NCBI GenBank assembly: GCA_964611125.1
Contig: CAZSZO010000007.1
Location: 1 to 64,000, forward strand
Reading direction: 5' to 3'
Source: JAEUIX01 sp964611125
GTDB lineage: Bacteria > Planctomycetota > Phycisphaerae > Phycisphaerales > UBA1924
Length of the DNA: 64,000 bases
The translations under genes and the position numbers were made by a program. The notes below the pieces were generated by a model. The model searched no databases and had not been told where the DNA came from. It saw only the letters and a list, made by a program, of their open reading frames with translations. Shown piece by piece: positions 52,986 through 61,954 of the stretch; positions within the stretch are counted from its first letter, which is position 1; each line of letters starts with the position of its first letter.

Positions 52986-53843
52986 ATGACGGAAACCGCC
53001 AAAGACCTCTCCATGTCGGCTGCGCAGTTCGACCGCCTGCGCAAGATCATCTACGAGCGTTCGGGGATCCACTTCCCTGAGAACAAGCAGTACGTCCTCG
53101 AGTCGCGCCTCTCACGCCGGCTCGCGGAGCTCGAGATCGACGACTACGACCAGTACGTCTCCTTCCTCACCGTCGGCCCCTACCGCGACGACGAGTTCCA
53201 GGAGATGTTCAACAAGATCACGATCAACGAGACGAGCTTCTTCCGCAACGAGCCCCAGTTGGACGTCTTCGAAAAGCGGGCCCTGCCCCAGCTGCTCGAG
53301 GCCCGCGGGTCGCTCAAGCGGCTGCGCGTCTGGTCGGCGGCCTGCTCAACTGGCGAGGAGCCCTTCACCCTCGCCATGATGATCCACCGCACCCTGGGCG
53401 TCCGCCTGGCCGATTGGCGCGTCGAGATCCTCGGGAGCGACATCTCCGAGAAGGCCCTCGAAGCCGCGGCGTCCGGACGCTACACCGATTACTCCATCCG
53501 CTCCACGCCCTCCCTCGTGCAGCAGCGGTACTTCAAGAAGGACGGGCCTTACTTCATCATCGACCCGACCATCAAGTCGATGGTTCAGTTTGAGCTCCAC
53601 AACCTCAAGGACCGCCTCGCCGCCAAGCGGCACGGCAAGTGGGACGCGATCTTCTGCCGCAACGTCATGATCTACTTCGATGACGCCATGAAGAAGCAGG
53701 TCATCGGCATGTTCGCCGACCAGCTCGCCGACGATGGCTGGCTCTTCATCGGGCACAGTGAGACCCTCCGCGGCATCACCACCGAGTTCGAGCAGGACCC
53801 CGCCGTGCAGGGCTTCTGCTATCGCAAGACCCGCAGCGCCTGA
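52986..53843 (+). CDS. cheR: Chemotaxis protein methyltransferase
   Basis: A 285-residue SAM-dependent methyltransferase that methylates receptor glutamates. An N-terminal helical domain (about 10-75) precedes the catalytic domain. Motifs include KITINETSFFRN, WSAACSTGEEPFTLAM (SAM-binding), EILGSDISEKALEAA and IFCRNVMIYFD. An in-frame GTG three codons upstream is possible. The ATG is preferred, and no strong SD decides. It sits 83 nt after cheW and just before cheA. Confidence 0.95.
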   Translation: MTETAKDLSMSAAQFDRLRKIIYERSGIHFPENKQYVLESRLSRRLAELEIDDYDQYVSFLTVGPYRDDEFQEMFNKITINETSFFRNEPQLDVFEKRALPQLLEARGSLKRLRVWSAACSTGEEPFTLAMMIHRTLGVRLADWRVEILGSDISEKALEAAASGRYTDYSIRSTPSLVQQRYFKKDGPYFIIDPTIKSMVQFELHNLKDRLAAKRHGKWDAIFCRNVMIYFDDAMKKQVIGMFADQLADDGWLFIGHSETLRGITTEFEQDPAVQGFCYRKTRSA

Positions 53844-53913
53844 GGACCCGCCAGACCGCCCCGCCCGCCCCAGCCGCCAGACCCCCGCCCACGAGCCGGA
53901 TGGAGAACTCGAC

Positions 53914-56307
53914 GTGTCATTCGTGAACATCGATCCGGAGCTTCTGCAGGACTTCCTGACTGAGTCAGGAGAGTTGCTCGAGCAGCTCGATAAGGATCTT
54001 GTCGAACTCGAGCGCGGGCCCTCCGACCAGGAACTGCTCAACCAGGTCTTCCGCGCGCTGCACACCATCAAGGGATCGGCGTCGTTCCTCGCCCTGACCA
54101 ACCTGGTGTCTGTCGCCCACGTGGCCGAGGGCGCGCTCAACGCCGCCCGCAACCGGGTCATCACGATCGACAAGGGGGCCATGGACCTCCTGCTCGCGGC
54201 CGTGGACATCATCAAGCGGCAGTTCGACGAGATCCGCGCGGGTCGGCCGCTTTCGGAAGCCGACAGCGCCCTGGTGGCGGGCCTCTCTCGCCTCGCTGAC
54301 GGCAAGCCTCTGGCGCCCTCAGCCGCTCCTGCGTCCGACTCAGCCGCGCCCTCGACCCCCTCCCCCGACGCCCCGGGCGATCAGCGGATCAGCGAGCCGG
54401 CCGACATCGCGCCGCCGCGTCAACCGGCCCCTTCCGCATCGCATTTGCCTGGAGGTCTGACCGGATTCAGCGAGCGGCCGCTGCAACTGCCGGCCAACAA
54501 GGCCGATCTGCTGGAGTATCTGGTCGCCGATCTGGAGGCCACGCTCGATCAGGTCGAGCGGCAGGTCAAGGCCCTGTCCGAGGCCGCGACGCGCCGGGCC
54601 GCCGCCGAGAGCCTCGCCGATGTGGCCGAGGCGCTCCGCAAGTCCGTTGACTTCTTCGATTTCGACTCGATGACCCGCCTGGCCATGCTCTTTTCGGCGC
54701 TTGCCGACAAGGCCCCCGGCCTGCCCGAGGCGACGGTCGCCGCGGCGGTCCACGAGGGCGAGCAGGTGCTGGCGCTGCTTCGCCAGCAGTCGAGCGGGCT
54801 GAGCAAGGGCAAGCAGTTGATTCCCGCCGCGGACGCGATCGTCTCCCGGTTCGAGCAGATCCTCAAGACTGATCCGCGCACCGATCCGCTCGGGGCCTCG
54901 CCGACTTCGGGCTCGTCCGTCGAGGCTGAAGCCGCCGTGAGCCCATCGGCCCCGGCCGCTCCGGCTGCTCCGGCCAATCAGGCCAATCAGGCCAATCACA
55001 CTGGACCGGGCTCTTCGGCGGGGGCCGCCGCGGCTGCCCAGTCGAGCTCCACCGCAGGCCCGAGCCAGGCCGGCCAGCAGGCCCAGGCCGGCGGGCACGC
55101 GGCGGGCGGCGACACCACCATCCGCGTCGAGGTCAGCCGGCTTGAGTCGCTGCTGAACCTGGTGGGCGAGCTGGTGCTGCAGAAGAATCGCATCGGCGCC
55201 CTCAACCGCCAGCTCTCCGCGGCGGGCTGGGGCGACCAGGCCTATCGAGAAGCCGCATCGCAGACCAACAGCGCCCTGGACCGCGTCACCAGCGACCTGC
55301 AGGTGGCGGTGATGAAGACGCGGATGCAGCCGCTGGACAAGATCTTCGGCAAGTACCCCCGTCTGGTGCGCGACCTGGCCCGCAAGCTCAACAAGCAGAT
55401 CGAGCTGGTCATCGAGGGCGGCCAGACGGAGGTGGACAAGAGCGTGATCGAGGAGCTTGGCGACCCGCTCATCCACCTCATGCGCAACTCCGCCGATCAT
55501 GGGATCGAGTCGCCGGAGCGGCGCGTCGCGGCCGGCAAGCCCGCCCAGGGCACGATCCGGCTGATGGCCGGAAATGCCGGCGGGCATGTCGAGATCCGCA
55601 TCAGCGACGATGGCAAGGGTCTGGACCCCAAGATGATCGCCGCCAAGGCGGTCGAGAAGGGCGTCATCACCCAGGCCGAGGCCGACGCGATGAGCGACCG
55701 CGACCGGATGCGGCTGATCTTCGCGCCGGGCTTCAGCACCGCCGAGAAGCTCTCCGACGTGTCGGGCCGCGGGGTGGGGATGGACGTGGTCCGCAGCAAC
55801 GTCGAGAAGATCAAGGGTTCGATCGATCTGCAGAGCGTGGTGGGCCAGGGCGCGACGGTGATCATCAAGATCCCGCTCACGGTGGCGATCATGAGCTCGA
55901 TGCTGGTCGAGGTGGGGCCGGAGATCTACGCGGTCCCGCTGTCCAACGTGCTCGAGATCGTCAAGCCGACCAGGGAGCAGCTCTCGACGATCAACCAGCA
56001 CCCGGTGATGCGGCTGCGGGATTCGGTCCTGCCGCTGGTGCACGCGGGAGAGATTTTCGGACAGCCTGAGCAGGGGATCGAAGCGCCCTTCGCGGTCGTC
56101 GTGCATCACAACGACCGGCGCGTCGGGCTGCTCGTGTCAGGACTGATTGGTCAGCAGGAGATTGTGATCAAGCCGCTCGACGAGTTCATCGATAAGGGAG
56201 GTCCCGTAAGCGGCGCGACGGTGCGGGACGACGGCGGCGTGAGCCTGATCGTCGATGTGCCCCGACTCGTGCAGCTCGCCGAAGACCGGCAACGCAAGGC
56301 CGCCTGA
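53914..56307 (+). CDS. cheA: Chemotaxis histidine kinase
   Basis: A 797-residue CheA. The HPt domain (about 1-115) has phospho-acceptor His50 in ALHTIKGSASF. A second region (about 190-315) resembles an HPt bundle but has Arg at the His position (EALRKSVDFFDF). After an Asn-Gln-Ala repeat linker, the dimerisation helices (LESLLNLVGELVLQKNRIG) lead to the ATPase domain: N-box HLMRNSADHGIE, ISDDGKGLDPK, GFSTAEKLSDVSGRGVGMDVV. A CheW-like domain follows. No classical P2 domain is obvious. GTG is the start, with GGAG 8 nt upstream. Autophosphorylation is followed by transfer to CheY and CheB. Confidence 0.93.
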   Translation: MSFVNIDPELLQDFLTESGELLEQLDKDLVELERGPSDQELLNQVFRALHTIKGSASFLALTNLVSVAHVAEGALNAARNRVITIDKGAMDLLLAAVDIIKRQFDEIRAGRPLSEADSALVAGLSRLADGKPLAPSAAPASDSAAPSTPSPDAPGDQRISEPADIAPPRQPAPSASHLPGGLTGFSERPLQLPANKADLLEYLVADLEATLDQVERQVKALSEAATRRAAAESLADVAEALRKSVDFFDFDSMTRLAMLFSALADKAPGLPEATVAAAVHEGEQVLALLRQQSSGLSKGKQLIPAADAIVSRFEQILKTDPRTDPLGASPTSGSSVEAEAAVSPSAPAAPAAPANQANQANHTGPGSSAGAAAAAQSSSTAGPSQAGQQAQAGGHAAGGDTTIRVEVSRLESLLNLVGELVLQKNRIGALNRQLSAAGWGDQAYREAASQTNSALDRVTSDLQVAVMKTRMQPLDKIFGKYPRLVRDLARKLNKQIELVIEGGQTEVDKSVIEELGDPLIHLMRNSADHGIESPERRVAAGKPAQGTIRLMAGNAGGHVEIRISDDGKGLDPKMIAAKAVEKGVITQAEADAMSDRDRMRLIFAPGFSTAEKLSDVSGRGVGMDVVRSNVEKIKGSIDLQSVVGQGATVIIKIPLTVAIMSSMLVEVGPEIYAVPLSNVLEIVKPTREQLSTINQHPVMRLRDSVLPLVHAGEIFGQPEQGIEAPFAVVVHHNDRRVGLLVSGLIGQQEIVIKPLDEFIDKGGPVSGATVRDDGGVSLIVDVPRLVQLAEDRQRKAA

Positions 56308-56336
56308 ACACCCCGCCTCTCGCCAAGGAACCACCC

Positions 56337-56843
56337 ATGGACCCAGCGTTCATCACGCCGTTCATCACGAGCATCCAGAACGTGTTCTCCACGATGCTGC
56401 AGCTGCCCGTGACCATCGGCGAGCCCACGATCAAGGAATCGCCCGCGACCACCTTCGACGTCTCGGGCATCATCGGCATGTCCGGTGAGGTCTCGGGCTC
56501 GATCGCGCTGTCGTTCCCCAAGGCCACCGCCGAGCGGATCGTGTCCCTGTTCACCGGCTCGACGATGACGGCCGACAACCCCGACTTCGCCGACGCCATC
56601 GGCGAGCTCACCAACATGATCTCCGGCAACGCCAAGGGCATGTTCACCGGCAAGAAGAAGGTGAGCATCTCCTGCCCCAGCGTCATCATCGGGCAGAACC
56701 ACGTGGTCGCCCGCCCGAAGGACCTGCCCTGCATCGTGATCCCGTGCAAGACCGACTGCGGAGACCTGACGATGGAGATCGCCATCCAGGAGCGCCCAGC
56801 CGCCGCCCAGGCCCCCACGGCCCCCGCCGCGGCTCAGGCCTGA
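56337..56843 (+). CDS. cheX: CheX-family CheY-phosphatase
   Basis: A 168-residue CheX-like protein, which dephosphorylates CheY-P. The active-site pattern GELTNMISGNAK carries the ExxN residues near 90-97. Flanking strands ATTFDVSGIIGMSGEVSGSIALSF match the family. The Ala/Pro-rich C-terminus is longer than in the smallest members. It starts 30 nt after cheA and precedes cheY, consistent with signal termination in this pathway. Confidence 0.85.
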   Translation: MDPAFITPFITSIQNVFSTMLQLPVTIGEPTIKESPATTFDVSGIIGMSGEVSGSIALSFPKATAERIVSLFTGSTMTADNPDFADAIGELTNMISGNAKGMFTGKKKVSISCPSVIIGQNHVVARPKDLPCIVIPCKTDCGDLTMEIAIQERPAAAQAPTAPAAAQA

Positions 56844-56891
56844 TTCACCGCTTCATCCGTTCCGAACTCCCGATCCCCAAGGGGACTGCGT

Positions 56892-57260
56892 ATGAAGATC
56901 ATGCTCGTTGACGATTCCAAGACCATGCGGAACATCCAGAAGTCGGTGCTCGCCCAGCTCGGGTACACCCAGGTCGAAGAGGCCTGCGACGGTCAGGATG
57001 CCCTCTCCAAGGTCTCCGCCTACCAGCCCGACCTCATGCTGGTCGACTGGAACATGCCCAACATGGACGGTCTCTCGTTCGTCAAGGCCTACCGGCAGTC
57101 GAACAAGGCCACCCCCATCATCATGGTCACCACCGAGAGCGAGAAGGCCCGGGTGATCGAGGCGATCAAGGCCGGCGTCAACAACTACGTCATCAAGCCC
57201 TTCACGCCCGATCTGCTCTCCCAGCGCATCGGTGAGACGCTGGCCAAGAAGGCCGGCTGA
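56892..57260 (+). CDS. cheY: CheY-type response regulator
   Basis: A 122-residue stand-alone receiver. The phospho-acceptor is Asp52 (LVDWNMPNMDG), with acidic residues DD at 7-8, Thr80/Thr81 (MVTTESE) and Lys102 (VIKPF). Its target is unknown, because no flagellar or pilus motor gene is in the window. It lies 49 nt after cheX, in the same operon. Confidence 0.95.
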   Translation: MKIMLVDDSKTMRNIQKSVLAQLGYTQVEEACDGQDALSKVSAYQPDLMLVDWNMPNMDGLSFVKAYRQSNKATPIIMVTTESEKARVIEAIKAGVNNYVIKPFTPDLLSQRIGETLAKKAG

Positions 57261-57333
57261 GCAGGGCCGCACTCGCCCGCCGGCCTGATGCTGACCGGCC
57301 CGCCGCTCCCGGCCCGCCGCAGGAGTCACCCTC

Positions 57334-58905
57334 GTGGGCATGGACCGCCTGGATGAGAAAGTCCGCCTCGAGCTCGCCGCTCAGGCCATGTCCGCCACCA
57401 TCCGCCTGGCGCCAGGGCTCACCCCAGCCGAACTTGACGAGAACGCCCTCAGGGCGATCGTCGCCGGCCGCAACATCCTGATGAACAGCGAGGCCGCCGA
57501 GGCCATCAAGAAGGTCGTCGCCGACTACTTTCAGGGCGGCGCCGCCGAGCTTGAGCGCGTCCTCATCTCCGGCGAGCCCCCGGTCCACGGCGTCGACGGC
57601 CGCTTCGAGCCCGCTCCCGCCGCTCAGCCTCCCGTCGCAGAGGGCGGCCCGGCCGAACCGAATCAGCCGCAGGCCTCCCCCGAGCCTGACCTCGCCGGGC
57701 GAGTCGATCACCACGAGCGCTCCGCATTCACCATCATCCCCCGCGGGACGCTCCTCGGGCGCCTGATCCCGGCCACCCCGGGGCGCGATGGCCGCGACCT
57801 CCTGGGCAAGACCCTCGTCGCCCGCGAAGGCCGGCCCTACCCCCTCGCCGCTGACGAGTCGATCACCATCGCTGACGACGGCCAGGTCACCGCTGCGTGC
57901 GACGGGGTGCTGGAGATGAATCTGCCGCGGCTGAAGGTCCGATCGCGCCTGCGCGTTGAGGGCTTTGTCGATTTCTCCACCGGCAACATCGACGTCCCGG
58001 GCGATGTCGCGATCGATCGCGGCGTGCGCGACGGCTTCGTCGTCAAGGCCGCTGGTGAGGTCCGTATCGGCGCGCTGGTCGAGGCCGCCACCGTCGAGTG
58101 CGGGCGCGATGCGGCGCTCGACGGAGGCATGGCCGCTCGCGGCAAGGGCCGGCTCAAGATCGCTCGCGACTGCCGGGCCAAGTACCTCGACAGCGTCACG
58201 GGCGCGGTGGGGCGTGATCTCCTGGTCTCCAAGGAGATCGTCAACTGCACCCTGGCGGTCGGGCGGTCGCTCGTCGGCATCACCTGCGGCGTCACCGGGG
58301 GCGAGCTGGTGGTCGCCGGTCCGGTGGAGATCGACACCATCGGCAGCGAGTCGGGCGTGGACACCGTGGTCCGGTTGGGCGTCTCGCCGGAGCTTGAGTC
58401 CGCCGCGATCGGCCTCAGCGAGCTCATCCCGCAGCTCGAAACGCGCTGCGCCAGGGGCGTGGCCCGCCTCGAGCAGCTCAAAGCCGCCACCAACAAGCTC
58501 ACCGCCCGTCAGGCCGAGGAGATGACCGAGCTGGAGTTCGAAAGCGCCACCGGGGCCACGCAGCTGGCCAAGGTCCGCGCGACGCTCGACAAGCTGCGGA
58601 GCTTCGCCGCGGCCCGCACATCGGTGCAGCTGGTGGTCCACGGCCGGCTGCACCCGGGTGTGAAGCTCTTCGCCGGCCGGTGGACCATCGAGATCTCCGC
58701 CGAGAAGAAGGGTCCCCTCAAGCTCACCTTGGGGCCCAAGGGCGAGCCTCAGGTCACCTGCCCAAAGAGCGGGCACGTCCTCCCGACCTCCGGCTGGGCC
58801 CGCCTGACCAAGGGCGAGCCCTCCGTGCTCCAAGCCGAGCCCGCAGGACCGGCGGGACTGATCTCCGACTCAGGCGCCAGAATCACCAGCGTCAAAGCCG
58901 CCTAG
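57334..58905 (+). CDS. FapA/DUF342-family protein
   Basis: A 523-residue FapA-like (DUF342) protein. The N-terminal 110 residues are helical, followed by a Pro/Ala-rich linker and a central beta-rich domain (about 140-360) rich in Gly/Val and repeated KARSRLRVEGFVDF- or AGEVRIG-type strands, as in this family's right-handed beta-solenoid. A C-terminal coiled region follows (about 360-420). Some relatives affect flagellar assembly, but no motility gene is here. GTG is chosen because AGGAG is 8 nt away. The ATG two codons later would be 14 nt away. The family assignment is clear; the role in this che operon is not. Confidence 0.8.
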   Translation: MGMDRLDEKVRLELAAQAMSATIRLAPGLTPAELDENALRAIVAGRNILMNSEAAEAIKKVVADYFQGGAAELERVLISGEPPVHGVDGRFEPAPAAQPPVAEGGPAEPNQPQASPEPDLAGRVDHHERSAFTIIPRGTLLGRLIPATPGRDGRDLLGKTLVAREGRPYPLAADESITIADDGQVTAACDGVLEMNLPRLKVRSRLRVEGFVDFSTGNIDVPGDVAIDRGVRDGFVVKAAGEVRIGALVEAATVECGRDAALDGGMAARGKGRLKIARDCRAKYLDSVTGAVGRDLLVSKEIVNCTLAVGRSLVGITCGVTGGELVVAGPVEIDTIGSESGVDTVVRLGVSPELESAAIGLSELIPQLETRCARGVARLEQLKAATNKLTARQAEEMTELEFESATGATQLAKVRATLDKLRSFAAARTSVQLVVHGRLHPGVKLFAGRWTIEISAEKKGPLKLTLGPKGEPQVTCPKSGHVLPTSGWARLTKGEPSVLQAEPAGPAGLISDSGARITSVKAA

Positions 58906-58917
58906 CCGCAAAGCTGC

Positions 58918-60171
58918 TCACTCCGCTGCGGGCGGCGGCGTCAGCGCCGTTGGGCCCAGGGTGACGATCGTCAGCGGGCCTGCCGTGCGCCGGGTCAGGT
59001 ACTCGTTCACCTCGGGAAGCTGCACCGACGCGGCCTCCGCCGCGACTTCCGCAAGCTCGCGGGCTCGCCCAAGGCGGTGCTGGTCGAGCGCCAGCGCCGC
59101 CGCTCTGGCGCCGGTGGACTCTCCGGAGAAGACCAGACGCGACTTCAGCCCCACGATGGCCCGGTGCAACTCGTCCGCCGTGATCGCCCCGGCTGGCTGA
59201 CGCAGTCGGGCCAGTTCCGCCGCCATGACATCGAGGGATTGCTGGGCCTTATCGGGGGTGGTGCCGACATACCCGGTGACGCGCCCCCAGTGCTTCTCGC
59301 CGCCGTAGGACGACGACACGGCGTAACAGAGGGCCCGGCGCTCCCGCACTTCGGTGAACAGACGGGCCGCCGAGCCGCCCGACAGCACCGATGAGACCAC
59401 CCGTTCAAGGCGGGCGTCGCGATCGGCCTCGCGCGGCGCCTCATGAGCCAGCAAGATCTGCACCTGGTTGGTCTGATCGGTCTCGTGGTGATAGCCCCCT
59501 CGGGTGGTCGAGGGCCCCCAGACGAGCTCGGGCCCGGCCCCGCTCCAGCCGGTAAGCAGCGCGTCAAGGCGTTCGGCGATCCGACCCGGATCGACCGCCC
59601 CCGCGATGGCCAGGATCGCCCGGCGGGGCAGCACGTATCGGCCCCAGTGCCCGGCGAGGTCGTTGCGGGTGATCGCGGCCAGACCGTCCTCGGTTCCCAT
59701 CCCCGAGCGGTTGAAGGGCGGCGGGTTGTGCCGCAGCGACAGGAGCATTGAGGCCCGCTCCTGCGGCTGATCCTTCAGCCCCGCCAGCGCCTGCAGCGAA
59801 AGGTCGCGCACGGGCTCGATGCTCTCCTCGTCGAGCCGCGGCCGCACCACGATGTCGCAGAGCAGAGGCAGCGCGTCGAGCGCCTTCTCGCCCAGCATCG
59901 TCGCAGAGAGGCGGAGGTAGTACCCCCCGACCTCGGTCCCGCGGGAGATCCCCAGCCGGTCCAGTGCGTCGGCCTGCTGGCGGGAGCGCAGATCCCCCGC
60001 CCCGCGCAGCATCAACTCTGACAGCATCGTGGAGAGGCCTTGTCGATTCTCCGGATCGGTCGCGGCGCCCACCGGCAGGAGCCAGCACACCGAGGCTGAT
60101 CGCACCCCCGGCGTGGTTTCGACGAGGAGGGGCATGCCGCAGGCGAGGGTGGTGGTGGTGATCGCGCTCAT
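58918..60171 (-). CDS. M16-family peptidase-like protein without zinc motif
   Basis: A 417-residue protein of the M16 (pitrilysin/MPP) fold, with two homologous halves. The zinc motif HxxEH expected in GxAHFLEHMLFKGT reads GLSTMLSELMLRGA (about 45-58), so the ligands are missing and it should be inactive. The C-terminal half keeps RRALCYAVSSSYGG, the Arg/Tyr substrate-binding region. Such proteins act as non-catalytic partners of an active M16 subunit in heterodimers. No partner gene is adjacent. TAGACT ends 11 nt before the ATG. It converges with fapA, with 12 nt between stops. Confidence 0.84.
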   Translation of the reverse strand: MSAITTTTLACGMPLLVETTPGVRSASVCWLLPVGAATDPENRQGLSTMLSELMLRGAGDLRSRQQADALDRLGISRGTEVGGYYLRLSATMLGEKALDALPLLCDIVVRPRLDEESIEPVRDLSLQALAGLKDQPQERASMLLSLRHNPPPFNRSGMGTEDGLAAITRNDLAGHWGRYVLPRRAILAIAGAVDPGRIAERLDALLTGWSGAGPELVWGPSTTRGGYHHETDQTNQVQILLAHEAPREADRDARLERVVSSVLSGGSAARLFTEVRERRALCYAVSSSYGGEKHWGRVTGYVGTTPDKAQQSLDVMAAELARLRQPAGAITADELHRAIVGLKSRLVFSGESTGARAAALALDQHRLGRARELAEVAAEAASVQLPEVNEYLTRRTAGPLTIVTLGPTALTPPPAAE

Positions 60172-60182
60172 GAGGATGGATG

Positions 60183-60188
60183 AGTCTA
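60183..60188 (-). promoter_or_regulatory. Possible -10 element of the M16-like gene
   Basis: On the minus strand TAGACT lies 11 nt before the ATG, slightly farther than the 5-9 nt seen for other genes. Confidence 0.33.
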
Positions 60189-60408
60189 AGCGGCGGGGAC
60201 CGGGCCAGAGTGCCTTGGGGCCCGGGCGGCGAGGGCCGCTCGCAGCCTGGTGCCCGCCAGGCCTCAGTTCGCGGCGTCCGAGATGCGACCAGGCCGGGAG
60301 CGCGTCTGGGTGCGGTCCGAGAACCGGCGGCAGATCGTTGGTGGCGGCCCAATCGTTCAGCGGGCCGCCGCCTGAACCGATGCTTCACTCAAGGAGGATG
60401 GGCGCCCC

Positions 60409-60939
60409 ATGCGGATGCTCGTGAACGTTGTCGTGGCCCTGTGCTTCCTCTCGCTGGCGGGCATGCTGTGGCTGCGCTGGTCAGGGGAGGCGATCGAGGC
60501 GGCCCGCGCCTCGGGCGCGATCCGATCGGTCCGCGAAATCGAGCAGGCCCTCTACTACCGCGCCGCGACCGAGCGTGAGCGCTCCAACTCGCGCGGCTGG
60601 CCGCTCACGATCGATCCCACGTGGTTCAAGGACGGCCTCCCCCGCAACACCCTCCTGAGCAACGAGCACCCCTGGCTGGAAGTGGCCTCGCAGGCTGAAG
60701 CTGGCTTGAAGCACCCGCCTGAGCGGCTGGCCACATCCCCCAAGCTCGCCGGCCTCTGGTACAACCCGTACCAGGGCGTGGTGCGGGCCCGCGTGCCGGT
60801 CCAGATCAGCGACGCCCGCTCAACAGCACTGTACAACTACGTCAACGGATGCGAGCTGGGGTCAGTGCTCTCGCTCGAGAAGCCCAGCGAGCCCGCCCGT
60901 CCGCAGCAGGTGTCGGGCGAAACGCTCCGCGACAAATAG
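60409..60939 (+). CDS. Signal-anchored protein of unknown function
   Basis: A 176-residue protein with a single N-terminal hydrophobic segment (about residues 3-24), followed by a mostly soluble domain containing YYRAATERERSNSRGWPLTI and GLWYNPYQGVVRARVP. It resembles the layout of pseudopilins, but no prepilin cleavage site is seen. AGGAGG lies 11 nt before ATG. It is divergent from the M16-like gene across 237 bp and converges with dapB. Function unknown. Confidence 0.62.
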   Translation: MRMLVNVVVALCFLSLAGMLWLRWSGEAIEAARASGAIRSVREIEQALYYRAATERERSNSRGWPLTIDPTWFKDGLPRNTLLSNEHPWLEVASQAEAGLKHPPERLATSPKLAGLWYNPYQGVVRARVPVQISDARSTALYNYVNGCELGSVLSLEKPSEPARPQQVSGETLRDK

Positions 60940-60962
60940 CGCGATCCCGCTGCGATCTTGCG

Positions 60963-61703
60963 TCATCGCGCGGGGATGCCGAGGACATCTTCCATGGTGT
61001 GCATGCCAGCCGGTCGGCCGATGAGCCACTCCGCGGCGTGGATCGCGCCGCGCACGAAGAGGTCGCGCGAGGTCGCGCGATGGGTGAACTCCACGTACTC
61101 ACCGGGCCCGGCGAAGCGGACCGTGTGCTCGCCGATCACATCGCCGCCGCGAATTGCGACAATTTGATCATCGGGTAGATCAGCGCCGCCTGATCGCGCC
61201 GCGACGGCGAGTCGCTTGGCGGTTCCCGATGGCGCATCCTTCTTGTGCACATGGTGGGCTTCGACGATCGATGCGCGGTATCCGCGACCAAGCAGACGCG
61301 CTGCGCCGGCGACGACGTGCGCGAGAACGCTGACGCCAAGCGAGGTGTTGGGCGCGATGAGCACGCCGATCTGCGCCGCGCCGTCGCGCAGCGCCTCGAG
61401 CATCGCGTGATCGAGCCCGGTGGTCCCCACGAGCAGCGGGATTCGCCGAGAAATGGCTATTTTCAAGGCTTCTTTCGTCCCATCCGGCGACGAGAAGTCG
61501 ATGACCACATCGCCGCCAGGGGCAAGCTGCGCGCTCGACTGCAGCGCGGGCCCACTGCGCGTCGCAGGCTCGCCGAGGCGCGAGCAACCAGGTCTCACCA
61601 GCGCGCCGTGCAGCGCGAGCCGCGGTTCATCAGCGATCAGCGCGCACAAGCGCGCGCCCATGCGGCCGGTCGCGCCGTGGATGATGATGTGGGATGTTGA
61701 CAC
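60963..61703 (-). CDS. dapB: 4-hydroxy-tetrahydrodipicolinate reductase
   Basis: A 246-residue NAD(P)H-dependent reductase in lysine and diaminopimelate synthesis. The Rossmann motif HGATGRMG is at 9-16, DFSSPDGT and GTTGL follow, and the active site EAHHVHKKDAPSGTAKRL contains His150/His151 and the catalytic Lys. The C-terminus VRGAIHAAEWLIG and GMHTMEDVL match the family. The start is GTG with AGGAG 8 nt upstream. No other dap gene is adjacent. This stretch is rich in GCGC/GATCGC words compared with the neighbours. Confidence 0.96.
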   Translation of the reverse strand: MSTSHIIIHGATGRMGARLCALIADEPRLALHGALVRPGCSRLGEPATRSGPALQSSAQLAPGGDVVIDFSSPDGTKEALKIAISRRIPLLVGTTGLDHAMLEALRDGAAQIGVLIAPNTSLGVSVLAHVVAGAARLLGRGYRASIVEAHHVHKKDAPSGTAKRLAVAARSGGADLPDDQIVAIRGGDVIGEHTVRFAGPGEYVEFTHRATSRDLFVRGAIHAAEWLIGRPAGMHTMEDVLGIPAR

Positions 61704-61891
61704 GGGGGCGTCTCCTGCGGTGAGATGTGGTCCATGACATCGGATCGCGTGCAGTTCGCGCAGCAGTTGCTCAAGCGCACGGTCCGCGCATCCCGATGTA
61801 TATCACCGTGACCTCAGCCGGGGCGGGACGCACGGTGCGTTCGCGGCCGCCGGTGGTCTCATACTTCGGAAATTCCTCCGAGGAGCGCAAC

Positions 61892-61954
61892 ATGGCGAAG
61901 AAGGCGAAGAAGAAGGGCAAGAAGAAGGCCGGCAAGAAGAAGGCCAAGAAGTGA
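61892..61954 (+). CDS. 20-residue lysine-rich peptide
   Basis: Twenty codons encode almost only Lys, Ala and Gly, ending KKKAGKKKAKK, similar to the tails of histone H1-like or HU-type DNA compaction proteins. AGGAG (61881-61885) is 6 nt before ATG, a strong site for so short a frame. A longer in-frame start at 61796 would add 32 residues of unremarkable sequence and lacks an SD. The peptide could be a nucleic-acid-binding protein or a leader peptide for what follows. Whether it is translated is not known. Confidence 0.45.
   Translation: MAKKAKKKGKKKAGKKKAKK

Noticed and set aside
54974..54998. Repeated ggccaatca units as a DNA repeat element
   Set aside because: They simply encode the Asn-Gln-Ala linker of CheA, in frame.
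51043..58905. Chemosensory operon as an integrated island at tRNA-Leu
   Set aside because: No integrase, no repeat of the tRNA 3' end was recognised and base composition looks like the surroundings. Kept only as a question.
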